Both the position numbers and the translations under genes were made by a program. The notes under the pieces were generated by a model, which worked only from the letters and a program-made list of their open reading frames with translations, ran no database searches and was not told where the DNA came from. DNA of 5,660 nucleotides from Bacteroidota bacterium. GTDB taxonomy: Bacteria; Bacteroidota; Bacteroidia; Flavobacteriales; Crocinitomicaceae. Of the stretch, positions 1-5,488 are shown one piece after another (position 1 is the stretch's first letter; each line of letters begins with the position of its first letter). The stretch lies in the NCBI GenBank assembly GCA_029558435.1, contig JAKQEZ010000574.1:1-5660 (forward strand), given 5' to 3'.

Positions 1-64
1 ATTTGAAGCCCATTACAACCCTTTTTATTCTCGAAAATCAAATGCATTTTCACAAAAATAAATC

Positions 65-86
65 CCATTTTAATCTCTTAAAATGG
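65..86. repeat. Perfect 9-bp hairpin, 4-base loop
   Basis: Arms 65-73 (CCATTTTAA) and 78-86 (TTAAAATGG) are perfectly complementary around the loop TCTC. The stem is AT-rich. On the minus strand it is followed by a T-rich run, so it could be a weak terminator for either direction, but there is no clean U-tract on the + strand. Its role is not established. Confidence 0.45.
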
Positions 87-109
87 AAATATTTATCTAT
101 TTTTGAAAA

Positions 110-137
110 TCTAATAACAAAAATATAGGTTATTAGA
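110..137. repeat. Perfect 9-bp hairpin next to the first cassette junction
   Basis: Arms 110-118 (TCTAATAAC) and 129-137 (GTTATTAGA) pair perfectly around a 10-base loop. The arms contain AAC and GTT, the same core triplets as the cassette sites. The GTTA of the right arm lies 18 bases before the GTTA of the cassette junction at 147. It may be an accessory integrase-binding site or part of an attI-like site. It is too small to be an attC of the size seen elsewhere here. Confidence 0.4.
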
Positions 138-146
138 CGAATTGAC

Positions 147-156
147 GTTATCGGCT
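147..156 (+). other. Recombination core (R') at the head of cassette 1
   Basis: GTTATCGGCT is the exact reverse complement of AGCCGATAAC at 3322-3331, the left core of the attC-like site that ends this cassette. Extending the match outward gives 14 of 15 paired positions (147-161 with 3317-3331). In integron cassettes the integrase cuts between G and TT, and the cassette's first bases pair with its own distal core in the circular form. The cassette would therefore start at T148. Whether the site to the left is attI or attC cannot be told. Confidence 0.72.
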
Positions 157-236
157 ATTCTATGGCGACCGTGCTAACTTGAACGGGAAGTGCTTTTAAC
201 ACACATTTTTCGGGGCTGACTGTTGAAAACTTTTGA

Positions 237-251
237 GGACAGTATTTGTCC
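237..251. promoter_or_regulatory. Palindromic operator 1 for the controller
   Basis: GGACA-N5-TGTCC is a perfect inverted repeat, and the outer A236 and T252 also pair. A second copy lies at 277-291, 40 bases away centre to centre, close to four helical turns, so dimers would sit on nearly the same DNA face. Operator 1 contains the -33 box TTTG (245-248). The likely ligand is the HTH protein encoded just downstream, acting like a restriction-modification C protein. Confidence 0.68.
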
Positions 252-277
252 TTAATAAAACTAAAACCTTACCTTTG
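245..277 (+). promoter_or_regulatory. Bacteroidota-type promoter of the restriction-modification operon
   Basis: TTTG (245-248), a 21-base spacer, then TACCTTTG (270-277) match the Bacteroidota consensus TTTG / TAnnTTTG at normal spacing. Transcription should start around 281-283, leaving a leader of about 16-18 bases before the ATG at 299. Operator 1 covers the -33 box, and operator 2 begins at the last base of the -7 box and covers the start point. Binding at either would be expected to repress. Confidence 0.7.
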
Positions 278-291
278 GACAATAATTGTCC
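277..291. promoter_or_regulatory. Palindromic operator 2 for the controller
   Basis: This is the second GGACA-N5-TGTCC copy, with identical half-sites to operator 1. It overlaps the last G of the -7 box and spans the predicted transcription start, ending 7 bases before the ATG of the controller. This placement suggests negative autoregulation. Confidence 0.68.
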
Positions 292-298
292 TTGACAA

Positions 299-613
299 AT
301 GAGTAAGAATAAAGTAACAACATTTGCTGAACAAGTCAGAACGCTAAGAGAAGAAGCACAGCTTTCTTTGAGAGAGGTTGCAGAGGAAATCGGTATTGAT
401 ACTTCTTTGCTTGGCAAGATTGAACGCAACGAAAGGCAGCCGACAAAGGAACAAATCAAACAGGTTGCAAAGTATTTCAAACTTGACGAAAGGGAAATGA
501 TGAAAGAATATTTAAGCGACCAAATCGCCTACAGAATTTTGGAAGAAGAAGCTGACCTTGACACTTTGAAAGTTGCGGAAAAGAAAGTTCAATATTTAAA
601 AACTAAACAATGA
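299..613 (+). CDS. HTH (XRE/Cro family) controller of the restriction-modification operon
   Basis: This 104-residue DNA-binding protein is the first gene of the operon. Residues about 9-65 form a Cro/C1-type HTH: helix 2 is [10 protein letters not shown] (23-32) and the recognition helix is around [11 protein letters not shown] (34-44), with the usual LxxIERxxRxPT ending. Residues 66-104 are a charged helical tail that makes it longer than classical C proteins of about 80 residues. Its stop overlaps the endonuclease start by 4 bases (ATGA). Two perfect palindromes flank and cover its promoter, so it probably controls its own operon and hence the timing of endonuclease synthesis after entry into a new cell. 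The start ATG at 299 follows the operators closely, with no Shine-Dalgarno sequence. The HTH family is clear; the controller role is inferred from position. Confidence 0.85.
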   Translation: MSKNKVTTFAEQVRTLREEAQLSLREVAEEIGIDTSLLGKIERNERQPTKEQIKQVAKYFKLDEREMMKEYLSDQIAYRILEEEADLDTLKVAEKKVQYLKTKQ

Positions 614-1710
614 CCTATTACGAAAGAATAAGAGAATTAACCAAGCATGTTCCAGCAACTTTAGTTGACTTCGGTTTGCCCCGTGACCCGTCACGAACAC
701 CGACACAGGCATCTTCAAACTTTATCACAAACAAAGAGCAAGGTGATTGGGCTGAAAATCTTGTAACAAGAGCAATCAATGAAACTTCAAAAAACTTTGT
801 TGCTGTTAAGTATGGCAAGTCAGATGACTTGGTTGCAGGTGAGGATGGCTTTGATAATTTCTATCAGGACTTTCAAAGTGAGCTTGACACAATTGGCAAG
901 CGACCCGACTTACTCATTTTCAAAACATCTGACTTTGATAAAAATTTAGGTTACGACATCAGCCAAATTCCTCACAACAAAATCACTGACTATGTAAAGA
1001 AAGCAGTTGCAGGAATTGAAGTTCGTTCAAGTGCTTTTCTAATTGACAAATACGAAGCTGCAATGCAAGTGAGAACTGAAAAATTCTCACTTCTTGCCAT
1101 TCAGACCAGAAACAAAATACTTGCAGAGTTCACAGACATACTTGAACATCCAACGAGAAATAAATACATTCCAGTTTTACAGGGCATCACGGCTCAAACT
1201 TTAAGCGTTACCGATTTTAAAGTTCCTGGTTGGAGTTCATCAGAAAGGTTGGTTCAACTCAATGACTTGTTTAAGGAGTTAAAGAGAGCAATAAAGGAAG
1301 TTCAGAAAAGAGATTTTCTTTCTATCACTCCTAAAGTTGAGGACATCAAAGTAGTTTACAAATGGATTGAAACTTTCAATGTTCCCCACTTTTATTTTCA
1401 AGTTTTCTTTGACAAGGTTTATGGAATTTCCTTTGAGCAAATTCTTGAAATAATATCTGACCCTGATAAAGAGGATATTGTTTTTTCTGTTGAAGCAGAC
1501 ACCAAAAATCAAAACAAGACAACAATTAAAATCAACTCCAAAAGCGGAGTTCAGATTGCTTATAAAATTGATGAACCACAACACGAAAGTGTTCGCAAGG
1601 AAATGGGCAGAGGAAGATTATTGTTTTATGTAACATTCAAAGGCGGCACTGCTTATTTAGATGTTGCCAATTTGTGTGGAGTATTAGGAATAAACCAAAA
1701 AGATTTCTGA
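610..1710 (+). CDS. Type II restriction endonuclease, AccI family
   Basis: This 366-residue protein looks like the AccI-type restriction endonucleases (AccI cuts GT^MKAC); both length and overall sequence fit that family as I remember it. A PD-(D/E)xK-like core is visible: a Glu in GDWAENLV (E49), then RPDLLIF (P99, D100), then GIEVRSSAF (E137, with Arg139 where Lys is usual). The C-terminal half has conserved-looking aromatic blocks such as [20 protein letters not shown] (249-268) and ends with [13 protein letters not shown] (334-346). It starts in an ATGA overlap with the controller, and its stop TGA shares one base with the methyltransferase ATG, so the three genes are probably translationally coupled. 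No frameshift or truncation is seen. The cleavage specificity is inferred from family resemblance only. Confidence 0.77.
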   Translation: MTYYERIRELTKHVPATLVDFGLPRDPSRTPTQASSNFITNKEQGDWAENLVTRAINETSKNFVAVKYGKSDDLVAGEDGFDNFYQDFQSELDTIGKRPDLLIFKTSDFDKNLGYDISQIPHNKITDYVKKAVAGIEVRSSAFLIDKYEAAMQVRTEKFSLLAIQTRNKILAEFTDILEHPTRNKYIPVLQGITAQTLSVTDFKVPGWSSSERLVQLNDLFKELKRAIKEVQKRDFLSITPKVEDIKVVYKWIETFNVPHFYFQVFFDKVYGISFEQILEIISDPDKEDIVFSVEADTKNQNKTTIKINSKSGVQIAYKIDEPQHESVRKEMGRGRLLFYVTFKGGTAYLDVANLCGVLGINQKDF

Positions 1711-3308
1711 TGCTGGCGACCAAAGAACATATCGCAATCAATGAGCCAGAGAAAGAATATTCTCAATTCGTTTCATTGGAGCACAGAAAGAAGTTTGCAC
1801 AGTTCTTCACTCCTTTTCCAATTGCTCAATTCATGGCTAAGTGGATTACTGCAAATAAAAAATTGCAAACTGTTCTTGACCCTGCATTTGGTTTAGGTGT
1901 TTTTGCAAGAGCAATCCGACAAGCAAATAAAGAGTGTTCAATAAAAGGTTTTGACATTGATGAAAACATTTTGCGGCAAGCCGCAAATATTTTTGGCAAT
2001 GAAAAGAACACTTCTATTCAGTTGAAGGATTATATGTTTAACGATTGGGAAAATCGTTACGATGGAATTATTTGCAATCCCCCATACTTCAAGTTTCACG
2101 ATTACGAAAACAAAGCAACTCTAAAAGAAATAGAGGAAAAATTGGGTTTGAAGCTAAATGGCTTTACAAATCTCTATACACTCTTTCTTTTAAAATCTGC
2201 TTATCAATTAAATGTAGGCGGCAGAGCCGCCTACATTATTCCGTCAGAGTTTTTGAATTCTGATTACGGCAAATTGGTGAAGTCATATCTCATCAAAAAC
2301 AAACTACTTCGCTATATCATCATTTTTGATTTTGAGGAAAATGTTTTTGATGATGCTCTAACAACTGCTTCTATTCTCCTTTTCGCAAACGACAATGAAA
2401 AATCGGAGGTTGAATTCGTCAACATTAAAACGCTGGATGAACTTTTTGACTTGCAGAAAAAAATTTCTGCATATCCGAAAATCAAATCAGAAAATGCAAT
2501 TGCATTTTCAAAACTCAATCCCGAAATAAAATGGAGAGCATATTACCAAGAGCAAAACGCAACAAGATTTAAAAACCTTGTGCCTTTCTCCAACTTTGGA
2601 AAAGTTGTTCGTGGTATTGCGACAGGTGCAAACGAGTATTTTACTTTCAACCAGTCAAAGGCAAAGCAATTCAACATTGATAAAAAGTATTTGTTGCCTT
2701 GCGTTACAAAATCAGTTGATATTGATGGAGCATTTTTTACAACAGAGGATTTTGTAAACTTGAAAGAACAAGACAGGTTTGTTTACCTGATTAATGCCAC
2801 CGAGCCAACCGAACCCTCATTGAAAAAATACCTTGAAAAAGGAGAAGCCGAAGAAGTCCACAAGAAGTTTTTGACAGCAAGTCGTAATCCTTGGCACACA
2901 TTAGAGAACAGACCACCTTCACCCATTTGGGTTTCCGTTTTCAATCGTAACGGACTTCGTTTTATTCGCAACGAAGCGATGATTAGCAACCTCACAACTT
3001 TCCACTGCTTTTACCTGAATATGTTTTCAGAGCCAAAAGTTGATTTGCTATTTGCTTATCTACTCACTGACATTTCAAAGGACATCTTTAACGACAACCG
3101 TAGAGAATATGGGAACGGCTTACAAAAATTTGAGCCTAACGACATCAACAAATCTTTGATGGTTGACATTGACAGAATAGAAAAAGAAGACGAGGATAAG
3201 ATTTTAGAACTCTATCACGAATACCGAAAGACCGCATTGAAGAAACAACCGAAAGAAAGTTTGTTAGAAGAAATTAATTCAATCTTCGTAGAGACATTTA
3301 AACTATGA
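1710..3308 (+). CDS. Adenine-N6 DNA methyltransferase of the restriction-modification system (gamma class, Eco57I/TaqI-like)
   Basis: This protein would protect host DNA by methylating adenine in the same site the endonuclease cuts. With the start at 1710 (ATG overlapping the endonuclease TGA by one base) it has 532 residues; an earlier in-frame ATG at 1674 lies inside the endonuclease gene and is less likely. Motifs appear in gamma-class order: X in KKFAQFFTPFPIAQFMAKWI (27-46), I in LDPAFGLG (56-63), II around GFDID (80-84), IV NPPY (123-126, the m6A catalytic motif) and VIII near GGRAAYIIPSEFL (170-182). Residues about 290-480 are the target-recognition domain, ending with REYGNGLQKFEPNDI (465-479), typical of the TaqI-like C-terminal region. 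The gene appears intact. I see no separate promoter for it within the endonuclease gene. Confidence 0.88.
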   Translation: MLATKEHIAINEPEKEYSQFVSLEHRKKFAQFFTPFPIAQFMAKWITANKKLQTVLDPAFGLGVFARAIRQANKECSIKGFDIDENILRQAANIFGNEKNTSIQLKDYMFNDWENRYDGIICNPPYFKFHDYENKATLKEIEEKLGLKLNGFTNLYTLFLLKSAYQLNVGGRAAYIIPSEFLNSDYGKLVKSYLIKNKLLRYIIIFDFEENVFDDALTTASILLFANDNEKSEVEFVNIKTLDELFDLQKKISAYPKIKSENAIAFSKLNPEIKWRAYYQEQNATRFKNLVPFSNFGKVVRGIATGANEYFTFNQSKAKQFNIDKKYLLPCVTKSVDIDGAFFTTEDFVNLKEQDRFVYLINATEPTEPSLKKYLEKGEAEEVHKKFLTASRNPWHTLENRPPSPIWVSVFNRNGLRFIRNEAMISNLTTFHCFYLNMFSEPKVDLLFAYLLTDISKDIFNDNRREYGNGLQKFEPNDINKSLMVDIDRIEKEDEDKILELYHEYRKTALKKQPKESLLEEINSIFVETFKL

Positions 3309-3324
3309 CGGACAGAAGAACAGC

Positions 3325-3456
3325 CGATAACAAGGGGTTTGCGATAGCGGGGGTTCCGTGCTTCGCAGACACATTTGTGCAAGGTGGAAGTTCAGTTCTC
3401 CGAATGAAATTTAGTGCTAAAACTCCCCGCCATCGCAAACCCCCGAAACGTTATAT
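3325..3456 (+). other. attC-like recombination site 1
   Basis: The left core CGATAAC (3325-3331) and right core GTTATAT (3450-3456) enclose a long hairpin. Arm 3334-3352 pairs with 3425-3443 at 18 of 19 positions. The one mismatch (A3346 against C3431) becomes a T-G pair on the bottom strand, the strand integron integrases use. Spacers between cores and stem are unequal (AA on the left, CGAAAC on the right), giving the asymmetry and unpaired bases typical of attC. Length is 132 bases, in the range of long attC sites. The strong GC stem just after the methyltransferase stop could also slow transcription. Confidence 0.75.
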
Positions 3457-3508
3457 GCGATTTTGAGAAACCCAACAAGACGACATTAATAAAAAAATCG
3501 ACCTTTAT

Positions 3509-3526
3509 GTTTCACTTTAGAGAAAC
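3509..3526. promoter_or_regulatory. Candidate antitoxin operator
   Basis: The imperfect palindrome GTTTCnCTnnAGnGAAAC matches its own reverse complement at 14 of 18 positions. It covers the putative -33 element and ends 6 bases before the -7 box. The HTH antitoxin of this cassette is the natural candidate to bind it, alone or with the toxin, for autoregulation. Confidence 0.5.
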
Positions 3527-3539
3527 TTTTGTAACTTTG
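3510..3539 (+). promoter_or_regulatory. Promoter of the toxin-antitoxin operon
   Basis: TAACTTTG (3532-3539) matches the Bacteroidota -7 consensus TAnnTTTG exactly. A weaker -33 element, TTTC (3510-3513), lies 18 bases upstream. The expected transcription start, about 4 bases after the -7 box, falls at 3543-3545, practically on the GTG start codon at 3544. The mRNA would therefore be leaderless or nearly so. Confidence 0.6.
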
Positions 3540-3543
3540 CACT

Positions 3544-3933
3544 GTGGACAAAAATCAGAAACATAGAAAAATAACATTTTATAAAAACTACTTTCAAGAA
3601 TTCTTTGTCAAACAAAACAAGAAAGTAAAAGCTAAAATTGTTTGGACCTTTGACTTGGTTGAAGACTTACAAAAAGTTCCTGAAACGTACCTAAAACACA
3701 TTGAAAATACAGATGGACTTTATGAAATCCGAGTTCAATTAGGAAGCGACATTTTTAGAATTTTCTGTTTTTTTGACAAAGGACAACTGGTTGTTTTGGC
3801 GAACGGATTTCAAAAGAAAACTCAGAAGATACCTAAGAAGGAAATAAAAATGGCACTTAAAATAAAAGCAGAATATGAAATTGAAATGCGAAGTATTCAC
3901 GAATTCAAAATAAAAAATAAATATTATGAGTAA
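3544..3933 (+). CDS. RelE/HigB-like toxin (phage Gp49-like family)
   Basis: This 129-residue protein belongs by pattern to the Gp49/HigB branch of RelE-type toxins, which are usually ribosome-dependent mRNA endonucleases. The core runs from GLYEIRVQLGSDIFRIFCFF (58-77) through LVVLANGFQKKTQKIPKKEI (82-101). Basic and aromatic residues such as R63, R72, F77, K91 and K92 occupy the usual active-site region. The tail (about 106-129) is lysine- and glutamate-rich and somewhat long. The start must be the GTG at 3544: a stop lies in frame at 3532-3534 and the next ATG is deep inside the domain. Toxin before antitoxin, with an 8-base overlap, is the HigBA arrangement. The activity itself is inferred from the family. 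Confidence 0.8.
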   Translation: MDKNQKHRKITFYKNYFQEFFVKQNKKVKAKIVWTFDLVEDLQKVPETYLKHIENTDGLYEIRVQLGSDIFRIFCFFDKGQLVVLANGFQKKTQKIPKKEIKMALKIKAEYEIEMRSIHEFKIKNKYYE

Positions 3934-4228
3934 AAATAAAAACTTGATGACTCTAGAAGAGTTCAAAGAAAAAAACTACGGCAAACGTGGAACAAAAGAG
4001 CGTGACGAACTTGAAGCAGGTTATGAAGCATTTAAAATCGGTGCTTTAATCCACGACACTCGTGTTGAAATGGGAATGACACAGGAACAACTTGCAGAAA
4101 AAGTTGGGACAACTAAATCCTACATTTCAAAAATTGAGAACAATATAAAAGAAGCTCGCATTTCGACACTTCAAAAAATCATTGAACTTGGTTTTGGCGG
4201 ACGACTTGAACTGAACGTAAAATTATAA
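3926..4228 (+). CDS. HTH (XRE family) antitoxin, HigA-like
   Basis: This 100-residue partner of the upstream toxin should neutralise it and repress their promoter. Residues about 38-92 form a Cro/C1-type HTH with helix 2 MTQEQLAEKVG (51-61) and recognition helix TKSYISKIEN (63-72). The N-terminal 37 residues (LEEFKEKNYGKRGTKERDEL and following) are the charged extension commonly seen in HigA-like antitoxins. The ATG lies 8 bases inside the toxin gene (ATGAGTAA overlap), which favours coupled translation. The candidate operator at 3509-3526 is its likely DNA target. The gene ends 28 bases before the core of attC-like site 2, so there is little room for another gene. Confidence 0.82.
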   Translation: MSKNKNLMTLEEFKEKNYGKRGTKERDELEAGYEAFKIGALIHDTRVEMGMTQEQLAEKVGTTKSYISKIENNIKEARISTLQKIIELGFGGRLELNVKL

Positions 4229-4259
4229 CGGACAAGTTGACCGAAACAAGAAAAACCGC

Positions 4260-4390
4260 ATATAACAGCACCTACCCAAAAGTGGCGGTTCAGTGGTTAA
4301 ATCAAGCTTTGTACTTCTATCAAAGTTTGTGCTTGGTTGACAGTGAAGTGCCCCGTATTCCGCCACTACTCATACACGTAACCGTTAGCA
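4260..4390 (+). other. attC-like recombination site 2
   Basis: The left core ATATAAC (4260-4266) and right core GTTAGCA (4384-4390) are 118 bases apart, almost the same spacing as in the other two sites. The basal stem is AGTGGCGG (4281-4288) with CCGCCACT (4360-4367), 8 of 8 paired, separated from the cores by internal loops of 14 and 16 bases. An inner stem is suggested by CAAGC (4303-4307) with GCTTG (4331-4335), or by CTTTG (4307-4311) with CAAAG (4321-4325). The stem is shorter than in sites 1 and 3, but the core logic is the same. Confidence 0.68.
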
Positions 4391-4419
4391 CCAATGCAAA
4401 TAGACAACTTCACATCAAA

Positions 4420-4427
4420 TAATTTTT
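4420..4427 (+). promoter_or_regulatory. Weak candidate -7 box for the cassette 3 gene
   Basis: TAATTTTT matches TAnnTTTG at all but the final base and lies 29 bases before the ATG at 4457. I see no good TTTG element about 20 bases upstream. The gene may have a weak promoter or depend on read-through. Confidence 0.25.
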
Positions 4428-4456
4428 TACATATAAACAACATAAACACAAAAAAA

Positions 4457-5347
4457 ATGAAACATAAAATTATTCTTATCGGGACACTTCTCCTTCCAGC
4501 GTTAACAGTTTTCGGACAACAAAGCGGAAATCAAGTCATCGGACAATACTACAATTACAACCAGACAGACAAACTCCAGACAGTAAGCAAACTTTATTTA
4601 TCAGACAGTGCATTTGTTATCCAAGCAAATGTTTTAGTAAATGTAATTGCGGACAGTTATGTTGCAACCTTTGGCGTTTCCGAATCTGCAACAACACTTA
4701 AAGATGCAAATACAAAAATTGATGATCGCATACAGAAATTTATTTCTGCTTTGACAACCAAATTAAGTATTTCGGAAACAGATATTTATGTAGATATGAC
4801 TACGCAAACCCAAATTTCCGACTATAAGGTAAACGGAAATTATGCAGAACAATTCATCAGCGGGTTTGAGCAGAAAAAGAATGTAATTATAAAATTCAAA
4901 AGTATTAAAGACCTTGACAAAATGGTAGTTATTGCATCCGAATACGGAATTTATGATTTGGCAAAGGTTGACTACATGGTTACCGACATCAATAAAATTT
5001 ACACGCAGTTATTTCAGACAGCGATGGAAGTAATCAATGGAAAAAAAGATTTATATGTAAAAGCCACTAACATCAAACTGACAACTTCGTCTGAAATTTA
5101 TGGCGAATCGTTTTACAGTTTTTTTCCTACACAACTTTATAAAAGTTATACTCCCAATATTACGACAGAATATTACGACTACGGTTCCCATGGAAAGAGA
5201 AAAGATTTAAAAAAGAATACGACTTATTATTATGATCATATCAACTATTCTGGCTTTGACAAAGTGATTAATCCAATTGTGACTGAGCCTACAGTAGAGT
5301 TTGCATTAATGCTTCAAATTAAATATAACATTGAAACAAATAAATGA
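4457..5347 (+). CDS. Exported SIMPL-domain (DUF541-like) protein
   Basis: This 296-residue protein has an N-terminal signal peptide: K3 and K5 at the positive end, the hydrophobic stretch IILIGTLLLPALTVF, and likely cleavage after G20 (VFG-QQ), so it should act in the periplasm or at the surface. Residues about 53-205 resemble the SIMPL/DUF541 fold: a strand with NVIADSYVATFGVS (62-75), a helix LKDANTKIDDRIQKFISAL (81-99), ISETDIYVD (105-113), a strand KNVIIKFKSIKDLDKMV (141-157), then a helix around INKIYTQLFQTAMEVI (178-193). The final strand TVEFALMLQIKYNIE (279-293) also fits the family end. The family has no settled biochemical activity. The ATG at 4457 is chosen over the one at 4394 because it begins the signal peptide and has an A-rich leader; 4394 lies almost on the cassette junction. 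It is a single-gene cassette. Confidence 0.65.
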   Translation: MKHKIILIGTLLLPALTVFGQQSGNQVIGQYYNYNQTDKLQTVSKLYLSDSAFVIQANVLVNVIADSYVATFGVSESATTLKDANTKIDDRIQKFISALTTKLSISETDIYVDMTTQTQISDYKVNGNYAEQFISGFEQKKNVIIKFKSIKDLDKMVVIASEYGIYDLAKVDYMVTDINKIYTQLFQTAMEVINGKKDLYVKATNIKLTTSSEIYGESFYSFFPTQLYKSYTPNITTEYYDYGSHGKRKDLKKNTTYYYDHINYSGFDKVINPIVTEPTVEFALMLQIKYNIETNK

Positions 5348-5358
5348 GAATGCGCAGG

Positions 5359-5488
5359 TGCTAACAAAGTGTAAATGCCATAAGGGATTTAGAGGTATGC
5401 GAAGGTCAGAAGTCCGCTTTAACTTTTCGTGTAACTTGATAGGAATACACCCGCAATCCCTTACGGCACTTACACTCGACCGTCAAAC
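5359..5488 (+). other. attC-like recombination site 3, with altered right core
   Basis: The left core TGCTAAC (5359-5365) is followed by arm 5368-5389, which pairs with 5455-5476 at 20 of 22 positions. Both mismatches (A5375 with C5469, A5380 with C5464) become T-G pairs on the bottom strand. Spacers are AA on the left and CGACC on the right, close to those of site 1. The right core at the expected distance (117 bases) reads GTCAAAC, not GTTRRRY, so this end may be degenerate or the next unit may have a variant core. Length is 130 bases. Confidence 0.68.

Larger units (their letters stand above)
1..146. other. Upstream flank, no clear gene
   Basis: This very AT-rich stretch lies before the first cassette junction. 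I see no convincing coding region: the only open frame touching the window edge is a minus-strand run of 22 codons from an ATG at 66-68. It holds two perfect 9-bp hairpins, listed separately. It has no large folded attC-like site, unlike the other three junctions, so it could be the integron's primary attachment site side (attI) or a degenerate cassette end. An integrase gene may lie to the left, outside the window. That is inference only. Confidence 0.4.
148..3450 (+). mobile_element. Integron-type gene cassette 1, carrying a restriction-modification operon
   Basis: It is bounded by the GTT core at 147 and the attC-like site ending at 3450. It holds its own promoter and operators, an HTH controller, an AccI-like endonuclease and an adenine methyltransferase. 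At 3303 bases with three genes it is far larger than the usual cassette of under about 1 kb with one gene. The boundaries rest on the self-complementary ends (10 of 10 bases) and on the same arrangement in the next two units. No integrase is in the window, so the system could be a remote or integrase-less cassette array. Confidence 0.7.
3451..4384 (+). mobile_element. Integron-type gene cassette 2, carrying a toxin-antitoxin pair
   Basis: This 934-base unit begins at the GTTATATGCG core (3450-3459), which is the exact reverse complement of CGCATATAAC (4257-4266) in its own distal site. Paired positions extend to 14 of 15. It has its own promoter and operator, a RelE/HigB-like toxin and an HTH antitoxin. 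Toxin-antitoxin cassettes with private promoters are well known from Vibrio chromosomal integrons, where they stabilise arrays; the same role is inferred here. Confidence 0.74.
4385..5482 (+). mobile_element. Integron-type gene cassette 3, carrying an exported SIMPL-like protein
   Basis: This unit of about 1098 bases begins at the core GTTAGCACC (4384-4392), the exact reverse complement of GGTGCTAAC (5357-5365) in its own distal site. It carries one gene in the cassette direction. Its right-hand boundary is less certain because the expected GTT at the end of the third site reads GTC (5482-5484). Confidence 0.68.

Noticed and set aside
1..68. Minus-strand open frame from ATG 66-68 to the window edge (22 codons), possibly the start of an integrase
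   Set aside because: It is too short to judge, its start lies inside a hairpin, and the visible residues do not resemble a tyrosine recombinase N-terminus.
196..480. Minus-strand 94-codon frame opposite the controller gene
   Set aside because: It overlaps the HTH gene and its operators. The forward frame has a clear domain, promoter and coupling, so this is a shadow.
1674..1709. Earlier in-frame ATG for the methyltransferase
   Set aside because: It would add 12 residues inside the endonuclease gene. The ATG at 1710 overlaps the endonuclease stop exactly, as expected for coupled genes, and the family motif X begins at a normal distance from it.
3309..3456. The strong stem-loop after the methyltransferase as a plain rho-independent terminator
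   Set aside because: The arms are about 70 bases apart, there is no following T-run, and the flanking cores and matching cassette start point to a recombination site. Some effect on transcription is still possible.
299..3940. Near-identical starts (MSKNK) of the controller and the HigA-like antitoxin, suggesting recent duplication
   Set aside because: The similarity is limited to the A-rich first codons. The rest of the two proteins differ in length, HTH position and tails.
4237..4422. Forward 61-codon open frame between the antitoxin and cassette 3
   Set aside because: It runs through the stem-loop of attC-like site 2 and both of its cores, and its translation has no recognisable domain. 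The region is better explained as a recombination site.
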